Below, piece after piece: positions 1 through 9,261 of a stretch of DNA of 64,000 nucleotides (positions are counted from its first letter, which is position 1; each line of letters opens with the position of its first letter). Below the pieces are notes generated by a model. The model made no database searches. It saw nothing but the letters and a program-made list of their open reading frames with translations, and was not told the DNA's origin. Source of the stretch: Enterobacter cloacae (GTDB lineage: Bacteria; Pseudomonadota; Gammaproteobacteria; Enterobacterales; Enterobacteriaceae). A program made the position numbers and the translations under genes. The stretch spans positions 248,001 through 312,000 of the forward strand of contig NZ_JAALCJ010000001.1 in assembly GCF_011078175.1 (NCBI RefSeq), given 5' to 3'.

Positions 1-69
1 CGCTGGCTGGATCTCACCTTTATGCAACTCCAGCTCGATGAGCGCAGCGAACCGGATGCTCTGTCATGA
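1..69 (+). CDS. mnaT: 3' end of mnaT (GNAT N-acetyltransferase), partial
   Basis: Only the last 22 codons are in the window; they read RWLDLTFMQLQLDERSEPDA and end LS-stop. This resembles the C-terminus of MnaT (YncA), a GNAT acetyltransferase acting on methionine sulfone/sulfoximine-type amino acids. Its TGA overlaps the next start codon (ATGA), so it is translationally coupled to ydcZ. The same neighbour pair exists in E. coli, which supports the call although the catalytic domain is outside the window. Confidence 0.7.
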   Translation, partial: RWLDLTFMQLQLDERSEPDALS

Positions 70-515
70 ACCAGTCGTTGACGTTAGCGTTTCTGGTGGC
101 TGCCGGAATTGGGCTGGTGGTGCAAAACACGCTTATGGTGCGCATAACGCAATCCTCCTCCACCATTCTTATCGCCATGCTGCTGAACTCGCTGGTAGGT
201 ATTGTGTTATTTGTAAGCATTCTGCTGGTGAAAAATGGCCTGGCAGGGCTTAGCGAACTGGCGTCAACGGTGCGCTGGTGGACGTTGATCCCCGGCCTGC
301 TGGGGTCATTTTTTGTCTTTGCCAGTATTAGCGGGTATCAGACCGTGGGCGCGGCTACGACTATTGCCGTACTGGTGGCAAGCCAGCTGATTGGTGGCCT
401 GGTGATGGACATCCTTAAGAGCAATGGCGTCCCCCTGCGGGCGCTGGTTGGCCCGGTCTGCGGCGCAGTGATGCTGGTGGTCGGCGCCTGGCTGGTGGCA
501 CGACGCCAGTTTTAA
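66..515 (+). CDS. ydcZ: YdcZ-like DMT/DUF606 inner-membrane protein
   Basis: 149 residues, the same length as E. coli YdcZ. The protein is almost entirely hydrophobic, with about five membrane segments (roughly residues 5-24, 34-56, 71-90, 96-113 and 125-145) and short polar loops. This fits the small DUF606 branch of the drug/metabolite transporter superfamily, whose substrates are unknown. It overlaps mnaT by 4 bases. It ends convergently 2 bases from ydcY, as in E. coli. Transport function is a family inference only. Confidence 0.88.
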   Translation: MNQSLTLAFLVAAGIGLVVQNTLMVRITQSSSTILIAMLLNSLVGIVLFVSILLVKNGLAGLSELASTVRWWTLIPGLLGSFFVFASISGYQTVGAATTIAVLVASQLIGGLVMDILKSNGVPLRALVGPVCGAVMLVVGAWLVARRQF

Positions 516-517
516 CC

Positions 518-751
518 CTAAAGGATAGTCCCGCCCTGCGTGAGGTGGGCATGACGCGCCTCCGCCTCGTCTTTATGCTGCTTACCATGATGCGCAATCG
601 CAGTACGCAGGCGCTGCTGCTGGGTATAGCGATCTTCACGGCTGATTTCTGCATCATCACTTAATTCGATCAGCAGTTCATTCATGTGGAAAATTACGCT
701 CTCTTCGATGGCGGCATCTACACGGGCGATCACTTCGTTTAAATGTGACAC
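518..751 (-). CDS. ydcY: YdcY, DUF2526 family small protein
   Basis: 77 residues beginning MSHLNEVIARVDAAIEESV, highly charged and helical, with no signal peptide or membrane segment; it closely matches what is remembered of E. coli YdcY (DUF2526, function unknown). The GTG at 751 is preferred over an in-frame GTG two codons upstream. AAGGAG lies 5-6 bases before 751, and this start gives the family's usual 77-residue length. It is convergent with ydcZ. Confidence 0.85.
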   Translation of the reverse strand: MSHLNEVIARVDAAIEESVIFHMNELLIELSDDAEISREDRYTQQQRLRTAIAHHGKQHKDEAEARHAHLTQGGTIL

Positions 752-809
752 TGTCACTCCTTTTCAGTTACCCGGTGGCGCTACACTTACCGGGTCTATA
801 GGTGCTAAA

Positions 810-843
810 TGTAGGCCGGGTAAAGCGTAGCCTCCACCCGGCA
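810..843. repeat. REP-type palindromic element
   Basis: The stretch TGTAGGCCGGGTAAAGCG followed by TAGCCTCCACCCGGCA is an imperfect inverted repeat of the enterobacterial REP/PU type. The arms GCCGGGT and ACCCGGC flank a mismatched centre. It lies 9 bases beyond the stop of the peptide-binding protein gene, the usual extragenic 3' position, where such elements stabilise or end transcripts. Confidence 0.75.
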
Positions 844-852
844 TTAATACGA

Positions 853-2451
853 TCAGTTCAGCTTCGCTTTCGAGAAATCGCTGCCCATCAGGCTTACGCT
901 GTACCCGGTTACGTTGCTGCGGGTCGCGTAAAACGTTTTGCCGTTAGCTAACGCAATCCACGGTGCCTGCTGGTAGAAAATCTCCTGTGCCTGGCCATAC
1001 AGCTTCGTACGTTCGTCCGGGTTGCTGGTCAGTTTGGCCTTTTGTACCAGCTCATCATACCCCTTATCACACCAGCGCGCGGCGTTAGATCCGGTTTTGA
1101 TGCTGTTACAACCCAGCAGCACGTCGGCGAAGTTGTCCGGATCGCCGTTGTCAGACATCCAGCCGAACAGCGCGGAATCATGCTCGCCTTTACGCATGCC
1201 GGAGAGGTACTCACCCCACTCGTAAGAGACAATTTTCGCCTTCACGCCCACTTTCGCCCAGTCAGCCTGAATCATCTCCGCGATGCGTCGCGAGTTCGGG
1301 TTGTACGGACGCTGAACCGGCATCGACCAGAGAGTGACCTCCGCGCCCTTCTCGAGACCCGCCTGCTTCAGCAGGGCTTTTGCTTTTTCCGGATCGTAGT
1401 CGTAATCCTTCAGGTCTTTATTAAAGCCGAGCATATTCGGCGGGATCGGCGATTTAGCGACCGTACCAGAGCCCATAAAGACCGCGTTCACAATGGCCTT
1501 TTTGTCAGTCGCATAGTTCAGCGCCTGGCGCACCAGCACGTTATCAAACGGTTTTTTTGCCGTGTTGAACGCCAGATACCCGACATTCAGCGCATCCACC
1601 GAGTGTAGCGTCAGATCTTTATTTTTCTTTATCACGTCAAACTGAACCGGCGACGGTGCAGGAATGATCTGGCACTCGTTCGTTTGCAGCTTCGCCAGTC
1701 GCGTTTCAACGTTCGGCGTAATGGAGAAGATCAGGTGTTTGGTTGGTACCTCACCGTCCCAGTAGTTCGGGTTGGCGACGTAGCGGATCAGCGAATCCAC
1801 CTTGTACTGCTGAAGTACATACGGCCCGGTACCGATTGGCCAGGTGTCGACATTTTCAGGCGTACCTTTTTTCAACATCGCGTCCGCGTACTCGGCAGAG
1901 AGGATCGAGGCGAAGTCCATTCCCCAGTCGGCCAGGAAAGCCGCGTTGGGTTCGCTCAGCGTAAACTGAACGTGATAATCGTCGATCTTTTTCACATCCT
2001 GAATGAGCTTGTCGAGGCCCACGTCATTGAAGTATTCGTAATTGCCCTGGGAAACATTGTGGTACGGATGCTTAGGGTCTTTCTGACGCATAACGGAGAA
2101 AATAACGTCATCAGCATTAAAATCACGGGTCGGTTTGAAGTATTTATTGCTGTTGAATTTCACCCCTTTACGCAGGGTAAACGTATAGGTTTTGCCGTCT
2201 GGCGAAATGGTCCACGACTCGGCCAGAGAAGGCACCGGCGTGTTTTTAACCGGGTCGAAGTTTATCAACCGGTTATACAGCGTTTGCGAGCTTGCGACAA
2301 ACGAGGGCCCAGAGCTGGCGATCTGCGGGTTAAACGACTCCGGCGACGCCTCGGAGCAGTAGATAATGGTGTCTTTGTTTGCCGCCCATGCGGCGCTTGC
2401 CGGCAGCAGCGCGCTCAACGCGAGGGCGAGCACGGTTTTCCCTTTAGACAT
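853..2451 (-). CDS. DppA-like periplasmic peptide-binding protein (ABC transporter)
   Basis: 532 residues from the ATG at 2451. A Sec signal peptide (MSKGKTVLALALSALLPASA, cleavage after AWA) precedes a family-5 solute-binding fold. The body follows E. coli DppA closely, including IIYCSEASPESFNPQ near the N-terminus, PIGTGPY mid-protein, WSMPVQRPYNPNSRRIAEMI and GDPDNFADVLLGC. It probably binds di- or oligopeptides (or haem, as DppA can) in the periplasm. No permease or ATPase genes flank it, so it is an orphan receptor that must share another transporter. It is divergent from srfA, and a longer in-frame extension upstream lacks a signal-peptide start. Confidence 0.88.
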   Translation of the reverse strand: MSKGKTVLALALSALLPASAAWAANKDTIIYCSEASPESFNPQIASSGPSFVASSQTLYNRLINFDPVKNTPVPSLAESWTISPDGKTYTFTLRKGVKFNSNKYFKPTRDFNADDVIFSVMRQKDPKHPYHNVSQGNYEYFNDVGLDKLIQDVKKIDDYHVQFTLSEPNAAFLADWGMDFASILSAEYADAMLKKGTPENVDTWPIGTGPYVLQQYKVDSLIRYVANPNYWDGEVPTKHLIFSITPNVETRLAKLQTNECQIIPAPSPVQFDVIKKNKDLTLHSVDALNVGYLAFNTAKKPFDNVLVRQALNYATDKKAIVNAVFMGSGTVAKSPIPPNMLGFNKDLKDYDYDPEKAKALLKQAGLEKGAEVTLWSMPVQRPYNPNSRRIAEMIQADWAKVGVKAKIVSYEWGEYLSGMRKGEHDSALFGWMSDNGDPDNFADVLLGCNSIKTGSNAARWCDKGYDELVQKAKLTSNPDERTKLYGQAQEIFYQQAPWIALANGKTFYATRSNVTGYSVSLMGSDFSKAKLN

Positions 2452-2733
2452 GGTTATTACCCTTTCGGTTTTATTATAGTGAACAGTAATAACAGCACAG
2501 ACGTTTTGGCCTGACAAATAACGAATCACTATCAGGTTATTCTAAAGCCGTACATTTCGCTGGTTTTAGCATCAGTCCGCAGAAACCGATTTGCCTTAAG
2601 GTCCATTATTCGTCAAGCACAACCGTCACGATCAATGCCGCAAGAAATCGTCCCTTTTGTCGTCTTCTCAGCCGTTTGCTTGCTTACCTGATTCGCTAAA
2701 GTAATGGCGTGAAGAAGTCTACAGGACCAAATC

Positions 2734-4071
2734 GTGGCAAAAACACTCTTACGCAGCGGTAATCTGGATGATTTTCAGGCCGTTGGCGGCGGCGGACAGG
2801 CCGTTTTTGAATCAGCGCTGCAAATCCGCGAAGCGCTTCGGTTGCGCAAACAACAGGCTATCGTTGATTGCCTGGCCATCCCCCAGGTCAACGACGGCGG
2901 CGATCGCGTTGACTGGTACTCCCCGGTTGATGGAACCGTCTCCAGCTGGAAAGCTGCGGATGAAGATGATCGTTATCGCGCCCTGCGTTATCTGGAAAAC
3001 ACGCTCGCCAGCGTGGAGTCGCTGAGTAAAAAATGCCTTCAGTCACCGAAAACGGCGCAGCAACTGTTTGGCTCACTGCTTTCAAAAGCCTTTCAGTTTC
3101 CCGGTGAAAACTTTGTTTTCCTGGTGGATGGCAAACCGGTGATCTGCTTCTGGGGTTTCGTCAATCTTAACGAGAACGCGCGCGACGACGTGCTGGACTG
3201 CCTGCGTAAATCGTTGGTCCCTGAACCTGAGCCAGTGGTGATTAACGAGCCTGAACCTGAACCGGAGCCAGAACCGTCCCCGGCGGTGACCTTTGAGCAG
3301 GCCGACGCGCCGCTTATCACGCCTGCGCCTACCGTCCGTATCACCGAAGATGAGCTGTACACGCCAGAGCCGGTGCGCATGAACGCCGCGCCGCCAGAGC
3401 CCGCACCAGCGGCCATACAGAAAAAACGTCGCTCCCCCCTGTGGTTGCTGCCGGTTGCCGCCGTCATTATTGCAGCCATCGCCACCCCGCTGCTGTGGCC
3501 AAAACAAGCTCCGATCGCAGCGCCTGTTGCCACCCCAGCGCCAGCCCCTGTCGCCATTGCTCCGGCCCCCGTAAAGACGGTTGAGCCGCTTGAGCTGAAA
3601 CTCCCGCTGCACCAGGCCGAAGTGGTTGAGCCGAAGGTGAAAACACCTGCCCCGGCAGCCGAACCGGTGGTCATTACCGCGATACCGAAAGATGCGATGG
3701 TGATGGAGGCGAACCAGGTTAAAGCGGGGTTAACGCGCTTCCTGAACGGTACCTGGCGTGCGTTTCTCGATGTGCAGGATCCGCTCACCGGCAAACCGCC
3801 GTCGCTGCGCTACCAGATCCACAACAACAAAGGTTTTGCCCGGGTCGTGCATGGCGACAACATCGTCTGCCGGGTAGACGTCTTTTCCGGATTACACAGC
3901 AACGGCGAGCTGTTGATCAAAACGCGCGGAAACGCGCGTTGCACCGACGGTTCACGCTATCCGATGCCGGAAGTGAGCTGTAAGGCAGGTGCCAGCGATG
4001 TGGCGGAATGCACCGCACGTTACGATGCCAATACCGTCGTTCCTCTGACGTTCAAGAAAGCAGGTGTCTGA
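2734..4071 (+). CDS. srfA: SrfA-like putative virulence factor
   Basis: 445 residues with a GTG start. The N-terminal ~150 residues form a soluble domain. A proline/glutamate linker follows (EPEPEPEPEPSP near residue 175), then a basic patch KKRRSP and a single membrane segment (about 232-253). A second Ala/Pro-rich stretch and a C-terminal ~120-residue domain with four cysteines complete the protein. The layout suggests an inner-membrane protein with a periplasmic C-terminal domain. It heads the srfABC operon, named in Salmonella for SsrB-regulated factors. The biochemical role is unknown; the call rests on operon identity and remembered similarity. Confidence 0.8.
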   Translation: MAKTLLRSGNLDDFQAVGGGGQAVFESALQIREALRLRKQQAIVDCLAIPQVNDGGDRVDWYSPVDGTVSSWKAADEDDRYRALRYLENTLASVESLSKKCLQSPKTAQQLFGSLLSKAFQFPGENFVFLVDGKPVICFWGFVNLNENARDDVLDCLRKSLVPEPEPVVINEPEPEPEPEPSPAVTFEQADAPLITPAPTVRITEDELYTPEPVRMNAAPPEPAPAAIQKKRRSPLWLLPVAAVIIAAIATPLLWPKQAPIAAPVATPAPAPVAIAPAPVKTVEPLELKLPLHQAEVVEPKVKTPAPAAEPVVITAIPKDAMVMEANQVKAGLTRFLNGTWRAFLDVQDPLTGKPPSLRYQIHNNKGFARVVHGDNIVCRVDVFSGLHSNGELLIKTRGNARCTDGSRYPMPEVSCKAGASDVAECTARYDANTVVPLTFKKAGV

Positions 4072-4075
4072 TCCT

Positions 4076-7057
4076 ATGCTGGTTAATCTTTGCGACTATA
4101 AACAGAGCGTGACGCTGATTGCTAACAGCGGCGTGCAGTTTCTCGATTTTGGCCTGACTCCGCAGGACACCGCCAGCAACGGGCGTTTCGTGCGTAAAAC
4201 GGCAAATGGCCCGCTGCTGCGCCTGGATTTTGACCTGGTTAACGGCCGGTACACGCTGCCTGCCACCGATGGCGGGCAGCCGGAAGTGGTCAAGCCTGAA
4301 AGCACCCTTCCACTGCATGACTCCCTGACCGTGCTGGACGGCGTCTGGCTGCCGCTTCCGTTCCTGCGTTTCAACCCGCCGCGGACGTTTGTTGATGGCC
4401 CGGATAACTGGGCGCGCGTCCAGGTCCGAAAGCTTTCCACCCCCGATACGGCTGGCAATACGCACCGTGTCACCATCGCACTCGACAGCCAAATTGCAGA
4501 GCATGCGACGTCCGCCCTGTCGCCGGTCGAAAACGATATCCTGAACGGCACGCGTTTCGCACTCGCCTGGCGCGACAGTGAAATTGAAAGTTTCCTCGAC
4601 CAGACCTGGATTGACGGCTGGCTGCGCGAGGCCTTCACGCAGTTTGCTGACGGGGTTGAAAAACGCGCCGAGCGCGAGCTGCAACAAGCCATGCGCAGCT
4701 TTGAATATCAGGCGCACTGGCTCAACCTGCTCTCCATGCTCGGTGAGCAACTCATCGTACCGGAAGTGAAGTTTGTCACCCACACCCTGAGCACTCCTGC
4801 CATACCTGTCGATCTGATCCTTGACGTAGGCAACACCCACACCTGCGGCGTGATTATTGAAGATCATGGTGATGCCAACGACGGCCTGCGCCAGACGGCC
4901 GAACTCCAGGTACGTTCTCTGAGTGAGCCACAGTTCCTGAATGAGCCCCTGTTTACCAGCCGTCTTGAGTTTTCTGAAGCGCGTTTTGGCAAGCAACACT
5001 TCTCGGTGGAAAGCGGCCGTGAAGACGCGTTCGTCTGGCCATCTATTGTCCGCGTGGGTGATGAAGCGCGAAAGCTGGCGATGCAGCGTCTGGGCACGGA
5101 AGGCAACAGCGGGATCTCCAGCCCGCGTCGCTACCTGTGGGATGAAACGCCGGTAGTGCAGGACTGGCGCTTTAGCCAGATGAACAGCAAAACCCAGCGC
5201 GAACCATTGGCAACCGCGTTTCCGCTGATGAATCTGATGAACGATGACGGGGAACCGCTCTATACGCTGCCGCAGGATGAGCGCCTGCCGGTGTTCTCTC
5301 CGCAGTACAGCCGCAGCACCCTGATGACGCACATGCTCTGCGAGCTGCTGGCTCAGGCGCTTGGCCAGATTAACAGCGTGGCCACCCGCCTGCGGCTTGG
5401 CTTCCCGGCCTCTCCGCGCCAGCTGCGAACGCTGATCCTCACCCTGCCTTCGGCCATGCCGAAACAGGAGCGCGAAATTTTCCGTCGCCGCATGTTTGAA
5501 GCCATCGCCATTGTCTGGAAAGCGATGGGCTGGCACCCGCAGGATGAAGATTTCGCCAGCCGCAAGCAGCAGGAAAAAAGCGTGGTGCCGGTTCCTGAGA
5601 TCCAGATGGAGTGGGATGAGGCCAGCTGCGGCCAACTGGTGTGGCTGTATAACGAAGCCATTTCCCATTTCGGCGGCCAGACCGAGGCCTTTTTCGCCTC
5701 ACTCGCCCGTCCGGATCGCGCGCCTGAGCCTGGCGTCCAGCCTGGGCGCGCGCTGCGCGTGGCCTCGATTGATATCGGCGGCGGCACGACGGATATGGCC
5801 ATCACGCACTATCAGCTAGATGATGGTTCCGGAAATAACGTCAAAATCACCCCGCAGCTGCTGTTCCGCGAAGGGTTCAAGGTAGCAGGCGATGATACGC
5901 TTCTGGACGTGATCCAGCGCTACGTACTGCCCGCGCTGCAAACCCAGCTTCAGAAATCCGGCATAGCCGATGCCTCACAGTTAATGGCTTCACTGTTCGG
6001 CGACTCCGGGCGGATCGATACTCAGGCGATACTGCGCCAGCAGACGGCGCTTCAGCTCTTTATGCCGATCGGCCACGCGATCCTGGCGGCGTGGGAAGCG
6101 AGCGATATTGACGATCCGCTGGCCGGGCTGCATGCCACCTTTGGCGAACTGCTTACGCAAAAACCGACGCGTAACGTAATGAATTATCTCCAGCAGGCGA
6201 TCGACCATGCGTTGCCTGCCGGCTCAGAAAACGTAGATCTGTTCAGCGTGCCGCTGCATGTCAATTTCCGCGAGATGCAGGACGCGATGCTGGCGGGTCA
6301 GTTCACGCTTGCCGCCCCACTTCATGCGGTATGTGAAGCGATCTCTCACTACAGCTGCGATATTCTGCTTATCACGGGACGGCCGGGCTGTCTGCCGGGC
6401 GTGCAGGCCTTGATTCGCCATCTGCAACCGGTACCCGTCAACCGCATCGTCTGGCTGGATAAATATCAGGTTCATGAATGGTATCCGTTCAGCCAGCAGG
6501 GGCGGATCGGTAACCCGAAATCCACCGCCGCGGTGGGCGCGATGCTCTGTAGTCTCGCGCTCGATCTCCGCCTGCCGCGCTTTAACTTTAAAGCAGCGGA
6601 TATCGGCGCGTACTCTACGGTGCGTTACCTTGGCGTGCTGGATAACACGATCAATACCCTGCGGGATGAGAACGTCTGGTATCACGATATCGATCTCGAT
6701 AAACCGGGCGCGAAACTGGACGCCCGTCTGCACTTCCCGCTGCGCGGCAACGTCACACTCGGCTTCCGGCAGCTGGCCAATGCCCGCTGGCCCGCGACGC
6801 CACTCTATACCCTGAGCATTAACTCTGCTGAGCTGGCGAAAGCCATTGCGGGAGATGGCGTACTGAACGTGCGCCTGAAGCTGTGCGGCGGCAACAAGCA
6901 GGAAGGCCCGGAATCTTTCGAGCTGAGCGACGCCTGGCTACAGGACGGCACGCCTGTGCCGCCGGATGCCCTGACTTTTAAACTGAATACTCTGGCCGAT
7001 CGCCGACACAGCGGCAGCCACTACTGGATCGACAGCGGGAGCGTATACCTCAAATGA
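4076..7057 (+). CDS. srfB: SrfB, ASKHA (actin/Hsp70-like) ATPase-fold virulence factor
   Basis: 993 residues from the ATG at 4076; AGGTG lies 9 bases upstream. A GTG at 4064, overlapping the srfA stop, is an alternative. Two motifs typical of the actin/Hsp70/hexokinase fold are visible: phosphate-1 LDVGNTHTCG near residue 250 and phosphate-2 IDIGGGTTDMAI near residue 566. The spacing is about 310 residues, wider than in Hsp70, so there must be a large insertion. There is no signal peptide or clear membrane segment, so it is probably cytoplasmic or recruited by SrfA. Middle gene of the srfABC operon; an ATPase role is inferred from the motifs. Confidence 0.85.
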   Translation: MLVNLCDYKQSVTLIANSGVQFLDFGLTPQDTASNGRFVRKTANGPLLRLDFDLVNGRYTLPATDGGQPEVVKPESTLPLHDSLTVLDGVWLPLPFLRFNPPRTFVDGPDNWARVQVRKLSTPDTAGNTHRVTIALDSQIAEHATSALSPVENDILNGTRFALAWRDSEIESFLDQTWIDGWLREAFTQFADGVEKRAERELQQAMRSFEYQAHWLNLLSMLGEQLIVPEVKFVTHTLSTPAIPVDLILDVGNTHTCGVIIEDHGDANDGLRQTAELQVRSLSEPQFLNEPLFTSRLEFSEARFGKQHFSVESGREDAFVWPSIVRVGDEARKLAMQRLGTEGNSGISSPRRYLWDETPVVQDWRFSQMNSKTQREPLATAFPLMNLMNDDGEPLYTLPQDERLPVFSPQYSRSTLMTHMLCELLAQALGQINSVATRLRLGFPASPRQLRTLILTLPSAMPKQEREIFRRRMFEAIAIVWKAMGWHPQDEDFASRKQQEKSVVPVPEIQMEWDEASCGQLVWLYNEAISHFGGQTEAFFASLARPDRAPEPGVQPGRALRVASIDIGGGTTDMAITHYQLDDGSGNNVKITPQLLFREGFKVAGDDTLLDVIQRYVLPALQTQLQKSGIADASQLMASLFGDSGRIDTQAILRQQTALQLFMPIGHAILAAWEASDIDDPLAGLHATFGELLTQKPTRNVMNYLQQAIDHALPAGSENVDLFSVPLHVNFREMQDAMLAGQFTLAAPLHAVCEAISHYSCDILLITGRPGCLPGVQALIRHLQPVPVNRIVWLDKYQVHEWYPFSQQGRIGNPKSTAAVGAMLCSLALDLRLPRFNFKAADIGAYSTVRYLGVLDNTINTLRDENVWYHDIDLDKPGAKLDARLHFPLRGNVTLGFRQLANARWPATPLYTLSINSAELAKAIAGDGVLNVRLKLCGGNKQEGPESFELSDAWLQDGTPVPPDALTFKLNTLADRRHSGSHYWIDSGSVYLK

Positions 7058-9228
7058 CTGCGACGACTGCCACCACTCAGGCCTTAATCGAGTGGATCAA
7101 CGAGACGCGACTGCACGCTCCGATGCTGGATAACGAAGCCGACGCCCTGCTCGCCCGCCTTAATGCAGTAAGCGCGCGTGAAGAGGCGCTCGATCGCGCG
7201 CTTGTCAGCCAGGGCAGTATCGGCTTATATGGCCACTCGCAGGCCGCGAAGGCGCACCTGCTCGCCGCCCTGTGCGGCAGCGGGGACGAACGACTTAACG
7301 TTACGCCGGGCCAGCGCACGTTTGATTATTTCTCGCATATTAATCCCGGGCATGCGCCTGCCAACATGGCCGTGCGTTTCAGCAGAGCTTCCAGCGAGGT
7401 CACAGACGACGCGTTTCCGCTGCGCCTGCATCTGGTGACGGAGGCCGAGCTGGTGCAGCTGTTCATCGCCCGCACCACGTTGGCTCCACCGATCCGCCCG
7501 GTGGAAAAATCGGTAATTGAAGCACGCCTTGAGAAGTGGCGTGCGCTGCGTCAACCGCAGAGCGTGCCGGGAATGAGTGCGCGGGAAGTCGCGACTATTG
7601 CCCGGTTCTGGCAGAGCGTAGTACCCGGCGCTAAGCAGCATATTGATGATGCCCTGTGGCACCAGTTTGCCCTGCTGGTTCCGTCGCTTGATCTCAGCAC
7701 CCGCGCCAGCGTCTGGTCTCTGCTGTGGGGTGAGCAGCAGGAGTTAACCCAGCAGTGGCTTAAATTCGCCCAGGTGCTGCATCAAACCAGCCATGCCAGC
7801 GCGCTTGCGGCGCCGTTGAGTCTGCTGGTGGACAGCTTTGGTCTGCCCTGCGAAGGCTTCCTTACGCACGGGGCGTTTACCGTGCCGGAAGCACAGGAAA
7901 CACTGCTTCATCCGGTAAAAAACGGCGAGCTGCTTAACGCCATTAGCCTGCCCGTCGATGTACTGGCATCTCTGACCCGCGAAGTGGTGCTGCCCGTTGA
8001 GCACTGCGTGCTCGACAACGTTGACATCGTTGATATTCCCGCTATTTCTGAGGAAAACACGCCGCTGATGACGCAGGCAAAATGCCTGTGGTTGATGGAG
8101 CATTATCGTCAGCACATTCAGCCGGATGTTCTGGTTATCTGCAATGCGACGGCGCACCATCAGCAGACCGCAAAAACGGCCAGACGCCTGCAAATCTGGG
8201 TCAAAGAGACGCAGCCGGTTGAAGAGTCCGCGTTGCCGGGGCTGGTCTGGGCAATTACCCCTCACGATGCGCGGTTCACCACAAAGCAGAATCTGGACGA
8301 AGCGGTGCAACAATTGCTGGGGCAGCCGGGTCTGCGCTGGGGCACGCTTCAGGCGCTTGATACCCACAGCATGCAGCGGGTAATTGAGTGGCTGTCGCAG
8401 GCTACCCTGCCAGCACAGCGTCAGAAGCGTCTCCGCACGCTGAAAAGGCTGTTGCAGCAGTCACTGTCGACCCTGATGCGCCCATATGTCGCGCCTCACA
8501 GTCAGGAGCCAGGCGCAGGGCGGGCACAGGCCGAAAAAATGGTCCGAACGCTGCAAGGCAACGCTGCTCGTCATGGTGAACTGCTTGAGGGACTTCTGCC
8601 GCCGTTAAAGGCGTTTGAGACGCTGCTGACCGTTCACCAGCCTCGTGAGGAACAGGTCAACGGTCTGTTTAACGATGTTATCGATCTGTTTGCGGAAGAT
8701 ACGCAGGAAAATTCAGGCGCGTTGCAGACCAAAGACAAGGCGCGGCTGGCCCATAACGTGTGGGTTAACCATCTACGTCAGTGGAGTCGTAACGACGCAG
8801 CAGCTGCCCGTCTGGGCCTGGACGCAGAGGTATTACAGCAGATTGCGGATGTGCTGATCGTTACCAGCTACCGGCTGGATCTGCCGCTGCAACTGCAACG
8901 CATTGCAGAAACAGATAAATGCAGTGCCGCGCAGCTGCATGCCGCGACAGGCAATTTCATCAGCTGGCTTGGCTATGAACTGACGCCCGTTTCTGAACGG
9001 CCTGCAAGCCGGATCCGCAAAGGTCAGCCTATTTTTGTGACGCCGGTTGTGAGCAGCGCTTCACCCCGCCTTACCCAGCTTGGCGAGCAGCCTGTTCATG
9101 CGGCGACAGCCTACGTGTATGACTGGCTGGTTGCGCTCTACACCCACGCGATTGAGAACGTGGACTATCAGTGCCCGTATGACGTTCAGCCTGCGGCGCG
9201 GAAGGCCTTGTCTGCTTTGCTGCCTTAA
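7054..9228 (+). CDS. srfC: SrfC-like putative virulence factor
   Basis: 724 residues; the start ATG overlaps the srfB stop (ATGA), showing tight translational coupling. Near residue 57 the sequence GLYGHSQAAKAHLLAAL sits where a P-loop would, but the GKS/T signature is degenerate. Around residue 325, DNVDIVDIPAISEEN resembles a GTPase G3 (DxPG) region. This suggests a dynamin-like or other P-loop fold that may have lost nucleotide binding; that is inference. The remainder is helical with no membrane segments. Last gene of the operon, followed 6 bases later by a strong stem-loop. Confidence 0.82.
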   Translation: MTATTATTQALIEWINETRLHAPMLDNEADALLARLNAVSAREEALDRALVSQGSIGLYGHSQAAKAHLLAALCGSGDERLNVTPGQRTFDYFSHINPGHAPANMAVRFSRASSEVTDDAFPLRLHLVTEAELVQLFIARTTLAPPIRPVEKSVIEARLEKWRALRQPQSVPGMSAREVATIARFWQSVVPGAKQHIDDALWHQFALLVPSLDLSTRASVWSLLWGEQQELTQQWLKFAQVLHQTSHASALAAPLSLLVDSFGLPCEGFLTHGAFTVPEAQETLLHPVKNGELLNAISLPVDVLASLTREVVLPVEHCVLDNVDIVDIPAISEENTPLMTQAKCLWLMEHYRQHIQPDVLVICNATAHHQQTAKTARRLQIWVKETQPVEESALPGLVWAITPHDARFTTKQNLDEAVQQLLGQPGLRWGTLQALDTHSMQRVIEWLSQATLPAQRQKRLRTLKRLLQQSLSTLMRPYVAPHSQEPGAGRAQAEKMVRTLQGNAARHGELLEGLLPPLKAFETLLTVHQPREEQVNGLFNDVIDLFAEDTQENSGALQTKDKARLAHNVWVNHLRQWSRNDAAAARLGLDAEVLQQIADVLIVTSYRLDLPLQLQRIAETDKCSAAQLHAATGNFISWLGYELTPVSERPASRIRKGQPIFVTPVVSSASPRLTQLGEQPVHAATAYVYDWLVALYTHAIENVDYQCPYDVQPAARKALSALLP

Positions 9229-9234
9229 TCATAA

Positions 9235-9256
9235 CAGCCCGCAGGAATGCGGGCTG
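9235..9256. terminator. Stem-loop terminator between srfC and hydrolase
   Basis: CAGCCCGCA and TGCGGGCTG form a 9-bp GC-rich stem with a 4-base loop. It lies between two convergent genes (stops at 9228 and 9262), so it probably acts in both directions, although the T-tract on the plus strand is short. Confidence 0.7.
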
Positions 9257-9261
9257 CCTAT

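Noticed and set aside
1684..2514. 276-codon open frame antisense to the peptide-binding protein
   Set aside because: Shadow frame; the opposite strand encodes a complete signal peptide and binding-protein fold.
3234..3285. Repeated GAACCTGA/GAGCC units suggesting a tandem repeat
   Set aside because: It is the coding pattern of the Glu-Pro linker in srfA, not a separate repeat or CRISPR.
4052..5668. 538-codon open frame antisense to srfB
   Set aside because: It mirrors the srfB codon pattern, has no ribosome site and no recognisable domain; srfB has clear motifs on the other strand.
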